From NCBI GenBank assembly GCA_025055115.1, contig JANWYJ010000025.1, forward strand, positions 1-64,000: a DNA stretch of 64,000 nt, in the 5' to 3' direction. The first letter of the stretch is position 1; the number at the start of each line of letters is the position of its first letter. Both the position numbers and the translations under genes were made by a program. Below are positions 29,352 through 37,812 of this stretch, piece by piece. The DNA is from Gemmata sp. (GTDB lineage: Bacteria; Planctomycetota; Planctomycetia; Gemmatales; Gemmataceae). The notes below the pieces were generated by a model. It saw only the letters and a program-made list of their open reading frames with translations, did not search any database and was not told the origin of the DNA.

Positions 29352-29768
29352 ATGCTAAGAATCAATGCACTCGCCGTATGTCTTTTTGCGGTTTGTGGTT
29401 GCGCGGGTGAATCGAATGATCTGCCACCTCCACAACAACCTGGAAAAGAAGCAGCCCTGACCGAAGTTGCTGGATTGCTTCGCACTGCAGTGACCGAATC
29501 GGGACATGGTCCCCAAAAACTGAGTGACTTGGCCCGTTTTGAACATGGTTACCCTTTGGGCTATGCCGCCATCAAGTCCGGTGATGTTGTGGTCATTTGG
29601 GGGGCCAAGGCTGCACCAGAGGGGGAAGTTGCGGCGGGGCGCGCCGGTCAAAATATCATCGCCTACGAAAAACAAACTCCCACCGAAGGAGGTTTAGTGC
29701 TCCTCGAAAATGGTACTATTAAGCGGATGACCGCTGAGGAGTTCAAAGCGGCTCCCAAAGCGCGCTGA
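29352..29768 (+). CDS. Small lipoprotein downstream of DUF1559 gene
   Basis: A 138-aa protein with a short signal sequence ending in a possible lipobox (LFAVCGCAGESN), then a soluble domain (PQKLSDLARFEHGYPLGYA, SGDVVVIWGAKAAPEGE). Small lipoproteins commonly follow DUF1559 genes in planctomycetes, but their role is unknown. It is 84 bases after the DUF1559 stop. Two 18-bp near copies (29821-29838 and 29843-29860) lie beyond its stop. Confidence 0.75.
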   Translation: MLRINALAVCLFAVCGCAGESNDLPPPQQPGKEAALTEVAGLLRTAVTESGHGPQKLSDLARFEHGYPLGYAAIKSGDVVVIWGAKAAPEGEVAAGRAGQNIIAYEKQTPTEGGLVLLENGTIKRMTAEEFKAAPKAR

Positions 29769-30129
29769 GACACGATCGGATGATTCGTTCGACCTATCCG
29801 CGAGGCAGCGCCCGACGTGACGACGTCCTGGTCTTGATTGGGCGACGTCCTCGTCTTGATACGGCTGTCGGAATGCGTCTGGCGGACGGCTTTGTTTGAC
29901 CTGATCCCTTATCCGGGGGCTGATGACCCCCGTGTTGGCTTATTGGAACATTTTCAGAACAATTGCCGCACAATCTTCAACTGCAAAAGCCATCGCTAGC
30001 CTTCTCAGCTGCCGTCAACACGTTCGAGGACGTTTGCAAACACCGGGATAGTTGCCGATACGGCTTATCGTTCGGCTTGTGTCGGGTTTTCAAACCGTCT
30101 CTACCAATTCCCCGGCCAACGCCATCGCC
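29769..30129. other. Intergenic region
   Basis: No gene is seen. It contains the 18-bp direct repeat at 29821-29838 / 29843-29860 (one mismatch) and a small stem CGGGGG (29914-29919) / CCCCCG (29927-29932). It separates the lipoprotein gene from the convergent GHL10 gene. Confidence 0.7.
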
Positions 30130-31581
30130 TCACTTGCCCTCAACGGCTTCGCTGGCCCGGCCCAAGCGGTCCAGAACGAACACGCGGACACGCCCCTGCG
30201 CTGGCACGGCCAGGGTTGCGGTGCCGTCGGCTGCCAGGCCGGTGACGTGTGTTTTCCATTCTTGGCCTGCGTGTGTTTGAACGACGACAAAACGCGTTCC
30301 TGCAGCGGCTTTCACCTGCATGGTCGTTCCGTCGCGGTGGACGGTCGGAGCAGCCGGGGGCGGTTTCCCATCCGCCAACCACGCGGTTTCTGGCACCAAC
30401 GCCGGCTCTGCGTAGGTCTTTTTCAACTCGTCGGCGATGCCACCGCTATTGCGGAGCAGAGCTTTCATGCTGAAATGAATGACGCCCGGAGGTTCGACCT
30501 TCTTGCGCGTGAGGGTGATTTGATCGCGAATTTCGGTGGCTTTCCAGCCCTTTTCGGCTCCCGTGACGCGGCTGGTGTACAGTCCGGGCCACAGATGCCG
30601 CTGATGGCTGTTTTGCCCCTGCCACCAGGCCAATAACTTTGGGAAACTTTGCTTCTCTTGGGCGATCGGCCAGTACAGTTGGGGGGTGTAGTAGTCGCAC
30701 CAGCCTTCATTGAGCCACAATTTGGCGTCGGCGTACAGTTCCGCAAACTGGTCGAAGCCGACAATGCCTTCCGGGTGCCCCGGGCGCCAGATACCAAAAG
30801 GGCTGATACCGACTTTCACCCAGGGCTTCAATTTTTTCGTCTGGGTATACATCTGTTTGACAAAGGTATTGACGGCGTCGCGCCGCCAATCGTCGCGGGT
30901 GAGCTTTCCGCCGGCTTTCTGATAGGCGTTCCAGGTATCCTCGTCGGGGAAGGGAATGATCTGCCCGGTGGTGTCCTTCTCTTTGTAGGGGTAGAAGTAA
31001 TCGTCGATATGGATACCGTCGATGTCGTAACGGCTGACAACATCACGGATGACCGCGAGGGAATGGGCTTGGACGTCGGGGTGGGTGGGGTTCATCCAGA
31101 AGTGGGTGCCGTAGGGTTTGGCGATGTCGGGTCGGGATTGGGTGATGTGATTGGGGGATGGAGGGGATTTGGCACTGGGGTGCCGGGCGCGGTAGGGATT
31201 GAACCAGGCGTGCAATTCCAAACCGCGGCGGTGGGCTTCTTCAACGGCGAAGGCCAGGGGATCGTAGCCGGGCGATTTCCCCATGGTTCCGGTGAGGTAT
31301 TCGCTCCACGGTTCCAGCTTCGACTCATACAACGCATCGGCCATAGGGCGAATTTGAAAAACGACCGCATTGAGCCGCAATTCCACGCAGCGATCAAGAA
31401 TCGCCAACAGTTCCTTCTTCTGCTCGTCGGCGGTGAGGCCGGGTTTGCTGGGCCAGTCGATATTGGCGACCGAGGCGACCCAAACCCCACGAAATTCGCG
31501 CGACAGCGGGGGTGGGTCGTGGGCTGTTACCAGTGGTGACAGGCTGCACAATGCCAACGCGGCCATCAGCCAGCGGATCAT
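30130..31581 (-). CDS. GHL10 (DUF187)-family glycoside hydrolase-like protein, secreted
   Basis: About 483 aa. A signal peptide (IRWLMAALALCSLSPLVTA) precedes FRGVWVASVANIDWPSKPG, the family opening. GHL10 blocks follow: RLNAVVFQIRPMADALYES, FNPYRARHP, YDIDGIHIDDYFYPY, KVGISPFGIWRPGH and WCDYYTPQLYWPI. The fold is a TIM barrel with likely carboxylate catalysis in HIDDYFYPY. The start is ATG 31579-31581, with GAGG 9 bases upstream; a GTG at 31593 is possible. It lies 120 bases past the murQ-kinase fusion, the last of six codirectional genes. Its sugar target is unproven. Confidence 0.87.
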   Translation of the reverse strand: MIRWLMAALALCSLSPLVTAHDPPPLSREFRGVWVASVANIDWPSKPGLTADEQKKELLAILDRCVELRLNAVVFQIRPMADALYESKLEPWSEYLTGTMGKSPGYDPLAFAVEEAHRRGLELHAWFNPYRARHPSAKSPPSPNHITQSRPDIAKPYGTHFWMNPTHPDVQAHSLAVIRDVVSRYDIDGIHIDDYFYPYKEKDTTGQIIPFPDEDTWNAYQKAGGKLTRDDWRRDAVNTFVKQMYTQTKKLKPWVKVGISPFGIWRPGHPEGIVGFDQFAELYADAKLWLNEGWCDYYTPQLYWPIAQEKQSFPKLLAWWQGQNSHQRHLWPGLYTSRVTGAEKGWKATEIRDQITLTRKKVEPPGVIHFSMKALLRNSGGIADELKKTYAEPALVPETAWLADGKPPPAAPTVHRDGTTMQVKAAAGTRFVVVQTHAGQEWKTHVTGLAADGTATLAVPAQGRVRVFVLDRLGRASEAVEGK

Positions 31582-31701
31582 GGTGAACCTCACAACAGAC
31601 GGTGGGAAGTTGATAATAGCGGCGGGGAGGCTTCAGCAATGGAGCTTCCCTTCAGTGAGCGTCGGGGCGTGGACCATCCACCGCATGGCGGGGGAAGCGC
31701 C

Positions 31702-33582
31702 TTAAATGGCCGCAGCCGCCTTTTCGAGGGCCAGCCGAACGGCACCTTCGGCTGGTTCAGTGACCAGTGTGATGGGGCAGGGGTTGATGCCGTGTTCGGT
31801 CAATGCCGTTAGGAACCGTTCGCGGTAGCTGGGGCAGCTGATCATCAACCCCCCGGCCAAGGCCAACGGGAAGGCGTTACCCAGATTCAGTTTCTGGGCC
31901 GCGGCCACCGTGGTGGCGGCCAATTCATGGGCCGCTTCCTGGACGATCCGCAAGGCGGTGGGGTCGCCGGCATCGGCCACGGTGAGAATCTGCGGGGCCA
32001 AAGCCGCGATAGTGGCCCGATCAGCCCCCCGATAGACGAAACCCACCAACTGTTCGGGCCGGGCCAATCCGAGAGCCGCCAGCAGTCGTTCGGTCAGGGG
32101 GGTGGCTGTGGCACGGCCATCGGCGGCGCGGGCGGCGGCACGAAGCCCGGCCAGGGCGACGGCATAGCCACTGCCTTCATCACCCAAAAGCGGTCCCCAG
32201 CCCCCCGAGCGGGCAGTGCGGCCATCTGCGGTGCGAGCATAGGCCATCGAGCCAGTCCCCGCGACGACAGCCACCCCCCAGCCCCTTGGCGTGCCTGCGG
32301 CCAGCAGCAGTGCCGCATCTTCAATTACTTCAACAGTTTCCGCCAATTTGACACGATCAGCCCAGTCGCGAATAACCTCTTGATCATCCGGTCGGCCGGC
32401 ACCGGCCAACCCCAAGAATGCCGTGCGTACGCACCGCCGGACTTTTCCAGCGGCACTGAAGGCGCGATCAATAGCTTCATCGAGGGCCGCCAGGGCCGCT
32501 GGGGTGCCGACCACCTGCCGGTTCGACGGTCCTGATTCACCCCGGCCCAAAAGCTTCATGTAACCGTCACGGGTGCGTGTGGCCAACAACGCGACCGTTT
32601 GCGTTCCACCGCCGTCAATACCCAAAAAGAACTCTTCGTGCGAAGCCGAACGGAGATGGTAACCGTTTTGGGTGTGATGACTGCCGTTTTTGCCACTGAT
32701 CATCACCGCGCTGCGGACCCGACCATTCGCTTGACGCAGCCGTTCGCGGGCTTCCTCGGGCGAAACTCCTGCTAAATGGCAAACCAGGGCGGTTTTCAGT
32801 TCCCGATTGCACCGTTCGAGCAGCACATCCGCCGTGTGAACGTCCAAGCCGGTGACTTCCCGGACGATGCGGTTGGTGCGATGACGCAGTTTCTGATTGG
32901 TCGCTCGTAAATCGACCATCAAATTGCCATAGGTTTTGCCCAACTGCACCATCGCGCCGGTACTGAGCATGTTCAGTACCAACTTGGTAGCCGTACCCGC
33001 TTTCAGGCGGGTGGAACCGCTGAGTACCTCCGGTCCCACCACCGGCGTGATCGCCAAATCCACGCGGGCCGCGATTTCCGAGTCCGGATTGCACGACAGC
33101 CCGATGGTGAACGCCCCGACTTGCCGGGCGTAATCGACCGCGGCCAACACATAGGGCGTCCGGCCGCTGGTGGCGATGCCCACCAGCACATCATTCGCCG
33201 TAAGTTTAATCGCAGAAAGGTCTTGCACAGCGTATTCGGGATGATCCTCCGCGCCTTCCACCGCGCGGACCAAAGCGGTTGGCCCGCCGGCGATCAACCC
33301 CACCACCATATCCGGGGGGGCGTTGAACGTGGGTGGGCATTCGCTGGCATCTAACACCCCCAAACGGCCCGATGTTCCCGCACCGATGTACACCAAGCGC
33401 CCCCCGTGCCGCAGCCGAGTGGCGATCACCTCGATCGCTTTGGCAATCGCTTCCGCTTGCGTTGCGACCGCAGGCACGACCCGGGCATCCTCGGCATTCA
33501 TCAACTGCACCAATTGCAGCGGCGTCAGTTCGTCGAGGTTGGACGACGCGGGATTGCGGGCTTCAGTTTGTAGATGATCCAT
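31702..33582 (-). CDS. MurNAc-6-phosphate etherase (MurQ) fused to a BadF/NagK-type sugar kinase
   Basis: About 626 aa with two enzymes in one chain. Residues 1-300 are MurQ, which removes lactate from MurNAc-6-phosphate to give GlcNAc-6-phosphate: TEARNPASSNLDELTPLQLV, GAGTSGRLGVLDASE (Glu81) and GAEDHPE (Glu112), matching the positions of the E. coli catalytic glutamates. From about residue 318 a BadF/BcrA-type kinase begins (FFLGIDGGGTQTVALL), with the phosphate loops VAGTGSMAY and GPLLGDEGSG. Together they could phosphorylate MurNAc and then cleave it. The start is ATG 33580-33582. It sits within a symporter / NamZ-like / GHL10 cluster. Confidence 0.9.
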   Translation of the reverse strand: MDHLQTEARNPASSNLDELTPLQLVQLMNAEDARVVPAVATQAEAIAKAIEVIATRLRHGGRLVYIGAGTSGRLGVLDASECPPTFNAPPDMVVGLIAGGPTALVRAVEGAEDHPEYAVQDLSAIKLTANDVLVGIATSGRTPYVLAAVDYARQVGAFTIGLSCNPDSEIAARVDLAITPVVGPEVLSGSTRLKAGTATKLVLNMLSTGAMVQLGKTYGNLMVDLRATNQKLRHRTNRIVREVTGLDVHTADVLLERCNRELKTALVCHLAGVSPEEARERLRQANGRVRSAVMISGKNGSHHTQNGYHLRSASHEEFFLGIDGGGTQTVALLATRTRDGYMKLLGRGESGPSNRQVVGTPAALAALDEAIDRAFSAAGKVRRCVRTAFLGLAGAGRPDDQEVIRDWADRVKLAETVEVIEDAALLLAAGTPRGWGVAVVAGTGSMAYARTADGRTARSGGWGPLLGDEGSGYAVALAGLRAAARAADGRATATPLTERLLAALGLARPEQLVGFVYRGADRATIAALAPQILTVADAGDPTALRIVQEAAHELAATTVAAAQKLNLGNAFPLALAGGLMISCPSYRERFLTALTEHGINPCPITLVTEPAEGAVRLALEKAAAAI

Positions 33583-33856
33583 AACGCGGCAACCCAACCG
33601 ACGAGGCACTAGGGATGACGAAATTCATGAAACGATTCCAGGAAAGATTCACCATGCAACGAGCGTGCCGCCAGCGAGGCCAGGCTACCAGCACGTCGTC
33701 CACTTGACTATTCCCAGGAGAATCCGAACGTGGGGGGCCTTTCAACAACTTCTGGAAGGAGTATAGCTTGGAATCGTGGGGGTAGACCGTGTCGATGAAG
33801 CCGCCGAGAAATCGACACTTCCCTGTCGAATTATCGACACAGACCGACAGAATCAT
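33583..33856. other. Spacer between symporter and murQ-kinase genes
   Basis: 274 bases on the minus-strand path. An antisense-like frame (33563-33856) gives no family match. Apart from the TGTCGA sites nothing is recognised. The length suggests murQ-kinase may have its own promoter. Confidence 0.55.
33789..33840 (-). promoter_or_regulatory. Cluster of TGTCGA/TCGACA sites between symporter and murQ-kinase genes
   Basis: TGTCGA (33824-33829) and TCGACA (33834-33839) form a perfect dyad with a 4-base centre. GTGTCGAT (33789-33796) and ATCGACAC (33811-33818) form a second, hairpin-capable pair. It lies about 210-260 bases upstream of the murQ-kinase start. It could be an operator or a transcript hairpin; no regulator gene for this pathway is in the window. 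Confidence 0.5.
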
Positions 33857-35368
33857 CTAGCCACCATTCGACCTTCGTTGGTTCGCCAGCCCAGCGGCGG
33901 CGACCGTCGTCACGGTGCCCACCAACGCCAACCAGGGCCAGGCCACAATCGGTTGCCGCAACACCATCGGCAGACCTTCCCAGTGGGCGAATAGGCCAGT
34001 CGACGGTAGCCACACCGCGACGACCACCACCAAGCCGCACACCAGCCCAACCAGCGCCGCCGCCGACGACACCGGCTGCGGCAACCGCCCCAGCGTGAAT
34101 AACCCCAGTATCAGCCCGGTCGTCAGCCCGGCCACGCTCAACACCATCTCGATGACGCTCCGTTGCAACGCCACCGCGGCGAACAACGCCACCCCCACTT
34201 GCGCACAACCGAACACCACAGTGAATCCTCGCGAAACGCGCAGGTAATGCCATTCATCCCGATTCGGATAGGCGGGGCGGTAAAAATCGTTCACCACTGC
34301 CCCCGCGGAGCTGTTCAACGAGGATGACAGGGTGGACATCGCTGCGGAGAGGACCGCGGCAATCAGTAATCCGACCACACCCGGCGGCAACCGGTGCACG
34401 ATGAAATAGCCAAACACCGCATCGCCTTTGATCCCCTCCGGCAGGGCCAACGTACCTTGTTGCCAAATGACATACAGCCCGACGCCAATCAGCAGAAACA
34501 GCAAGAATTGCAGGAAGACGACGAATCCGCTGCCGATCAGGGCGGCCCGGGCCACTCCCAGCGAGCGGGCACAAAGAAACCGCTGCACCATCAGCTGGTC
34601 GGCCCCGTGGCTGGCCATTGTGAAGAACGCTCCCCCGACAAGACCGGACCAAAAAGTGTATACCTTCGTCGGATCGGTGCTGAAGTCGAAGAGGGTGAAT
34701 TTCCCGGCCTGGCTCGCGGTGGTCACAAAACCAGACCAACCATTCTGGATTTCGAGGGCGATAAAAACCGCGGCAATACTGGCCCCCAACATGTAGACAG
34801 AAAACTGAATGACATCCGTCCAAATCACGGCCTCCATACCGCCAAGGTAGGTGTAGAGGATGGTGGCGGCACCCATGACGACAATCGCCACGGCAATATC
34901 CCAGCCGGTGAACTGATTGAGCAGCAGTGCCGTCAGGAAAAGTCGCATACCGTCGGCGATGGTGCGTGTGACGACGAAAATGCCGGAGGCGGTTCGTTGT
35001 ACGCGGGCATCGAAACGCTGGCGTAGCAGTTGGTAGGCCGTCAAGAGTTGCCCGTGGAAGTATTGCGGCAACAGCAGCCACGCAACGAAGCATCGGCCGA
35101 CGATATAGCCCAACGCCAGTTGCAAGAATGTCAGATTGCCGCCCTGGGGGTTGAAACCCAGCCCCGGGACACTCAGAAACGTGACGGTACTGGTTTCCGT
35201 AGCGACCACCGAAATCAAAACGAGCCACACACCGACGCTCCGGCCACCCACAAAGTAACGCTGCGTGTCCCGCTGCCGCCGGGCGAACCACGCCCCCAGC
35301 ACGATTGTGGCAGCGAAGTACACCGCCACCACCGCCACATCCACCACCGGTAACCGCGCCACTAACAT
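33857..35368 (-). CDS. Sodium:solute symporter (SSS family)
   Basis: About 503 aa with 13 or so membrane helices. SSS signatures are seen in GAWFARRQRDTQRYFVGGRS, SVVATETSTVTFLSVPGLGF (the TM2 substrate/Na+ region), GGMEAVIWTDVIQFSVYMLG and AAVLSAAMSTLSSSLNSSAG (TM9 sodium site). Members import sugars, sialic acid, amino acids or vitamins with Na+. Its place between the NamZ-like and MurQ-kinase genes suggests an amino sugar such as MurNAc, which is inference. The start is ATG 35366-35368 (LVARLPVVDVAVVAVYF); a TTG further upstream is unlikely. Confidence 0.9.
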   Translation of the reverse strand: MLVARLPVVDVAVVAVYFAATIVLGAWFARRQRDTQRYFVGGRSVGVWLVLISVVATETSTVTFLSVPGLGFNPQGGNLTFLQLALGYIVGRCFVAWLLLPQYFHGQLLTAYQLLRQRFDARVQRTASGIFVVTRTIADGMRLFLTALLLNQFTGWDIAVAIVVMGAATILYTYLGGMEAVIWTDVIQFSVYMLGASIAAVFIALEIQNGWSGFVTTASQAGKFTLFDFSTDPTKVYTFWSGLVGGAFFTMASHGADQLMVQRFLCARSLGVARAALIGSGFVVFLQFLLFLLIGVGLYVIWQQGTLALPEGIKGDAVFGYFIVHRLPPGVVGLLIAAVLSAAMSTLSSSLNSSAGAVVNDFYRPAYPNRDEWHYLRVSRGFTVVFGCAQVGVALFAAVALQRSVIEMVLSVAGLTTGLILGLFTLGRLPQPVSSAAALVGLVCGLVVVVAVWLPSTGLFAHWEGLPMVLRQPIVAWPWLALVGTVTTVAAAGLANQRRSNGG

Positions 35369-35495
35369 ACAGAGCGTCTTTCGTGTTCCTGGGATCGAGA
35401 AGGACTGTTGTATCAATTGACCGTCAGCAATAGAGCCGCTTGGTAGGGTTCACGCCTCAAGGTCCGCCGACGGTCACCACGGGGTTTTCTCTATT

Positions 35496-35591
35496 GGGCA
35501 TCAGGAATAGAGGCGGTGGGCACCAGGTCCAGGTTCTCATCTTCACCTGAGGAGGACGTTATCTCCAGGGGGCATCAGGAATAGAGGCGGT
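35496..35591. repeat. 22-bp direct repeat, one copy on the DUF1343 gene end (74-bp period)
   Basis: GGGCATCAGGAATAGAGGCG plus GT occurs at 35496-35517 and 35570-35591. The second copy spans the stop (35575-35577) and last codons of the DUF1343 gene; the first is the downstream duplicate. The two are exact. Confidence 0.95.
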
Positions 35592-36741
35592 AGGGGCGGC
35601 TACGTGTGGCGAAGGCCGCTTCGTCCGCGTCCCAGGCGGCGGCGATGGTGCGCCAGGGTGTACCAGCTTCGAGGGCGCGGCGTTCCCGATCGCTGCCGAA
35701 AAGTAGGTCGATGGCGAGGCGATCGGTCACGAATTCGTACTCTTCCGTTCGCCAAGCAAAGCGGGAACCACACAGTTCTCGCAAATGCGCAAGCACCGCC
35801 AGACCGGTCCGTACTGGGAGAAAGGCCCGGCGATCGGTGATATGCAACTGCACGCCGCCGCAATCCAGCCCGGCGAATTTATGGAAGGTGGGGCGGAACC
35901 ATGCGGCCCGAAAGCGCACGCCCGGCAGTTGTTCCGCTTCCAGGCGCTGCGCCAACTGCCGCGGTTCGATCCCTGGGGCACCACACAGTTCAAAGGGCCG
36001 TGTCGTGCCGCGACCTTCGGAGAGGTTCGTTCCTTCTAACAAACACATCCCCGGGTAGACCAACGCGGTGTCGAGTGTTGGCATATTGGGTGAAGGTAGT
36101 ACCCACGGCAATCCGGTTTCGTCGAAGTACCAGTCGCGTCGCCAGCCGTCGCAGGGGATGATTTCCAACGCCACTGTCGGTACACATTCGGCCTGATAGA
36201 GGCGGGCCAGTTCGCCGATAGTCAAGCCGTGCCGGGTGGTTAGCGGATGCGGACCGACGAAGCTTGTGAAAGCTGGCTGCAACAGGGGGCCTTCGATGGT
36301 CGTGCCGCCCAGGGGGTTGGGCCGATCGAGGACCACGACCCGCACGTCATTGTCAGCGCACGCTTGCAAGCAATACAGCAACGTGGCGTGGAAGGTGTAG
36401 TAGCGGCTGCCGATGTCTTGCAGATCGACGACAAGCGTATCGAGGCCGTGGAGTTGTGCGGCGGTGGGGCGCAGCGATGCCACCGACGCACCATAGAGGC
36501 TGTGAATCCGCACCGTGCCGCGGTGAGCATCGCCCACGGGGATGAGGTCTTGGGCGGTTCCTGCGAAGCCGTGTTCGGGTCCAAAAAGAGCCGCGAGAGT
36601 GACACCCGGTGCCAGGGCCAACAAATCGGCCGCATGAACGAGGTGGGAATCGACCGACGCTGGATGACAAACCAAGCCGATCCGCTGCCCACGGAGGGTC
36701 TGAAAGCCCGAATCGCGAAGAACATCAAGACCGCTGCGCAT
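35575..36741 (-). CDS. DUF1343 protein, NamZ/YbbC-like (GH171) exo-beta-N-acetylmuramidase
   Basis: A 388-aa DUF1343 protein. The family opening GQRIGLVCHPASVDSH and FGPEHGFAG are followed by VVDLQDIGSRYYTFHATLLY, VVVLDRPNPLGGTTIEGPLL, PSPNMPTLDTALVYPGMCLL and EGTNLSEGRGTTRPFEL. Bacillus NamZ/YbbC, of this family, releases MurNAc from non-reducing ends of glycan fragments (GH171). The only start, ATG 36739-36741, gives no signal peptide and a stop lies five codons upstream, so this copy is probably cytosolic. The substrate here is inferred from the family and the murQ neighbour. Confidence 0.88.
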   Translation of the reverse strand: MRSGLDVLRDSGFQTLRGQRIGLVCHPASVDSHLVHAADLLALAPGVTLAALFGPEHGFAGTAQDLIPVGDAHRGTVRIHSLYGASVASLRPTAAQLHGLDTLVVDLQDIGSRYYTFHATLLYCLQACADNDVRVVVLDRPNPLGGTTIEGPLLQPAFTSFVGPHPLTTRHGLTIGELARLYQAECVPTVALEIIPCDGWRRDWYFDETGLPWVLPSPNMPTLDTALVYPGMCLLEGTNLSEGRGTTRPFELCGAPGIEPRQLAQRLEAEQLPGVRFRAAWFRPTFHKFAGLDCGGVQLHITDRRAFLPVRTGLAVLAHLRELCGSRFAWRTEEYEFVTDRLAIDLLFGSDRERRALEAGTPWRTIAAAWDADEAAFATRSRPYRLYS

Positions 36742-36813
36742 CAGGAGCCACCATCACGGACGAAGCCCGACAACCGGCAGGGTGGACTCACACCCCCGGT
36801 GAACGGGAATGTA

Positions 36814-37812
36814 TTAAAAGGGGATGGCATCGTCGCCGGGGGGTGATGGGTTGGCTGGGGAAGTCGGGGGAGGAGAGATCCCGCGTGCGTGGGGTGGCCG
36901 CGTCATCATCTTGGCATAGCCGGTGTAGCCGGCGAGGCGGTCGCGGTCGTGCGGATCGCGGCTGCGGGCGAGCTTACGCATGATGTCGCGCAGGCGGGCG
37001 GGCAAGCGCACGCCGCCGTGGCGGGTGAGAATCGCCCCGGTGATCTCAGGTTCTTCCTCGCGTGAGTAAACGCGCCAGCCTTTGTGCGGGTGAAGCGGGT
37101 AGCCGAATTCAGATAAGATCGCCCGCACGCGGACATCGAACCCTGCAGGCGGTGCCGCCCCCACCGACCACGAAAACGCCAGATCGTCGCAGTAGCGGCT
37201 GTAGCGCGCGCCGGCCAGCGCTGCGAGGTTGGCCAGCCGTGTGTCCAAGTCGCGATTGACGAGGTTGCTCAGCCCAGGGCTTGTGGGTGCCCCTTGTGGT
37301 AGGCCGTCGCGATCGGTGGTGAGAACGGTCAGCACCCGGGCGGTATCGTCATCGACACGCTGCCGCCACCATTGTTCCACACGGACGGCGTGTGTGTTGG
37401 GGAAGAAGTCTTGAATATCGGCCAAGATAATCACCGCGGCGCCAGCATGCCTCCAAACGTGATCGGCTGTCGAACGCCCCGCCTGATACGCGAGTGCCGC
37501 GGGGTGCGGTTGTTCTGTGGTCAAGTAGCGGCGAATGATCGCGTGTTGCAGTTTCTTGAGCTTGGCATCGGGTTCAGCGATTTCGCGCCAGCGGCCATCG
37601 CGTTTAGCCCGGTAGAACCGCCGGTAGTGGAAGTGCGGTTCCAAACTTCCGGTCGTGAGGATGTCGCGAAAAACTTGCGGTGGCAGTGCGAGTGTGGCCG
37701 ACTCTTCGTTCGTGAACACTTCGAATGAAGGGATTGCCTCGCCAGAAAGTGGCTCTTCCGCCTGCTGGCGGCGGAGCGTTTGCGCTAGCAGCTCGAAAAG
37801 CGGCCATGCCAT
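36814..37812 (-). CDS. Retron-like reverse transcriptase
   Basis: A 332-aa RNA-directed DNA polymerase, the size of a retron RT with no maturase or endonuclease domain. Palm motifs: AYQAGRSTADHVWRH (residues 108-122), ADIQDFFPN with the first catalytic Asp at 132, GLPQGAPTSPGLSN (170-183), the YCDD box (207-210, against the usual YADD) and KGWRVYSREEEPEITGAIL, whose ITG (257-259) matches the retron VTG motif. The N-terminal 60 residues and a Pro-rich tail are unassigned. The ATG overlaps the SPFH stop (TGATG), so the two genes are translationally coupled. Group II intron and DGR features are absent. Confidence 0.9.
   Translation of the reverse strand: MAWPLFELLAQTLRRQQAEEPLSGEAIPSFEVFTNEESATLALPPQVFRDILTTGSLEPHFHYRRFYRAKRDGRWREIAEPDAKLKKLQHAIIRRYLTTEQPHPAALAYQAGRSTADHVWRHAGAAVIILADIQDFFPNTHAVRVEQWWRQRVDDDTARVLTVLTTDRDGLPQGAPTSPGLSNLVNRDLDTRLANLAALAGARYSRYCDDLAFSWSVGAAPPAGFDVRVRAILSEFGYPLHPHKGWRVYSREEEPEITGAILTRHGGVRLPARLRDIMRKLARSRDPHDRDRLAGYTGYAKMMTRPPHARGISPPPTSPANPSPPGDDAIPF

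Noticed and set aside
33563-33856. 97-codon frame between the symporter and MurQ-kinase genes
   Set aside because: No similarity or RBS, and overlaps the MurQ start; judged noncoding.
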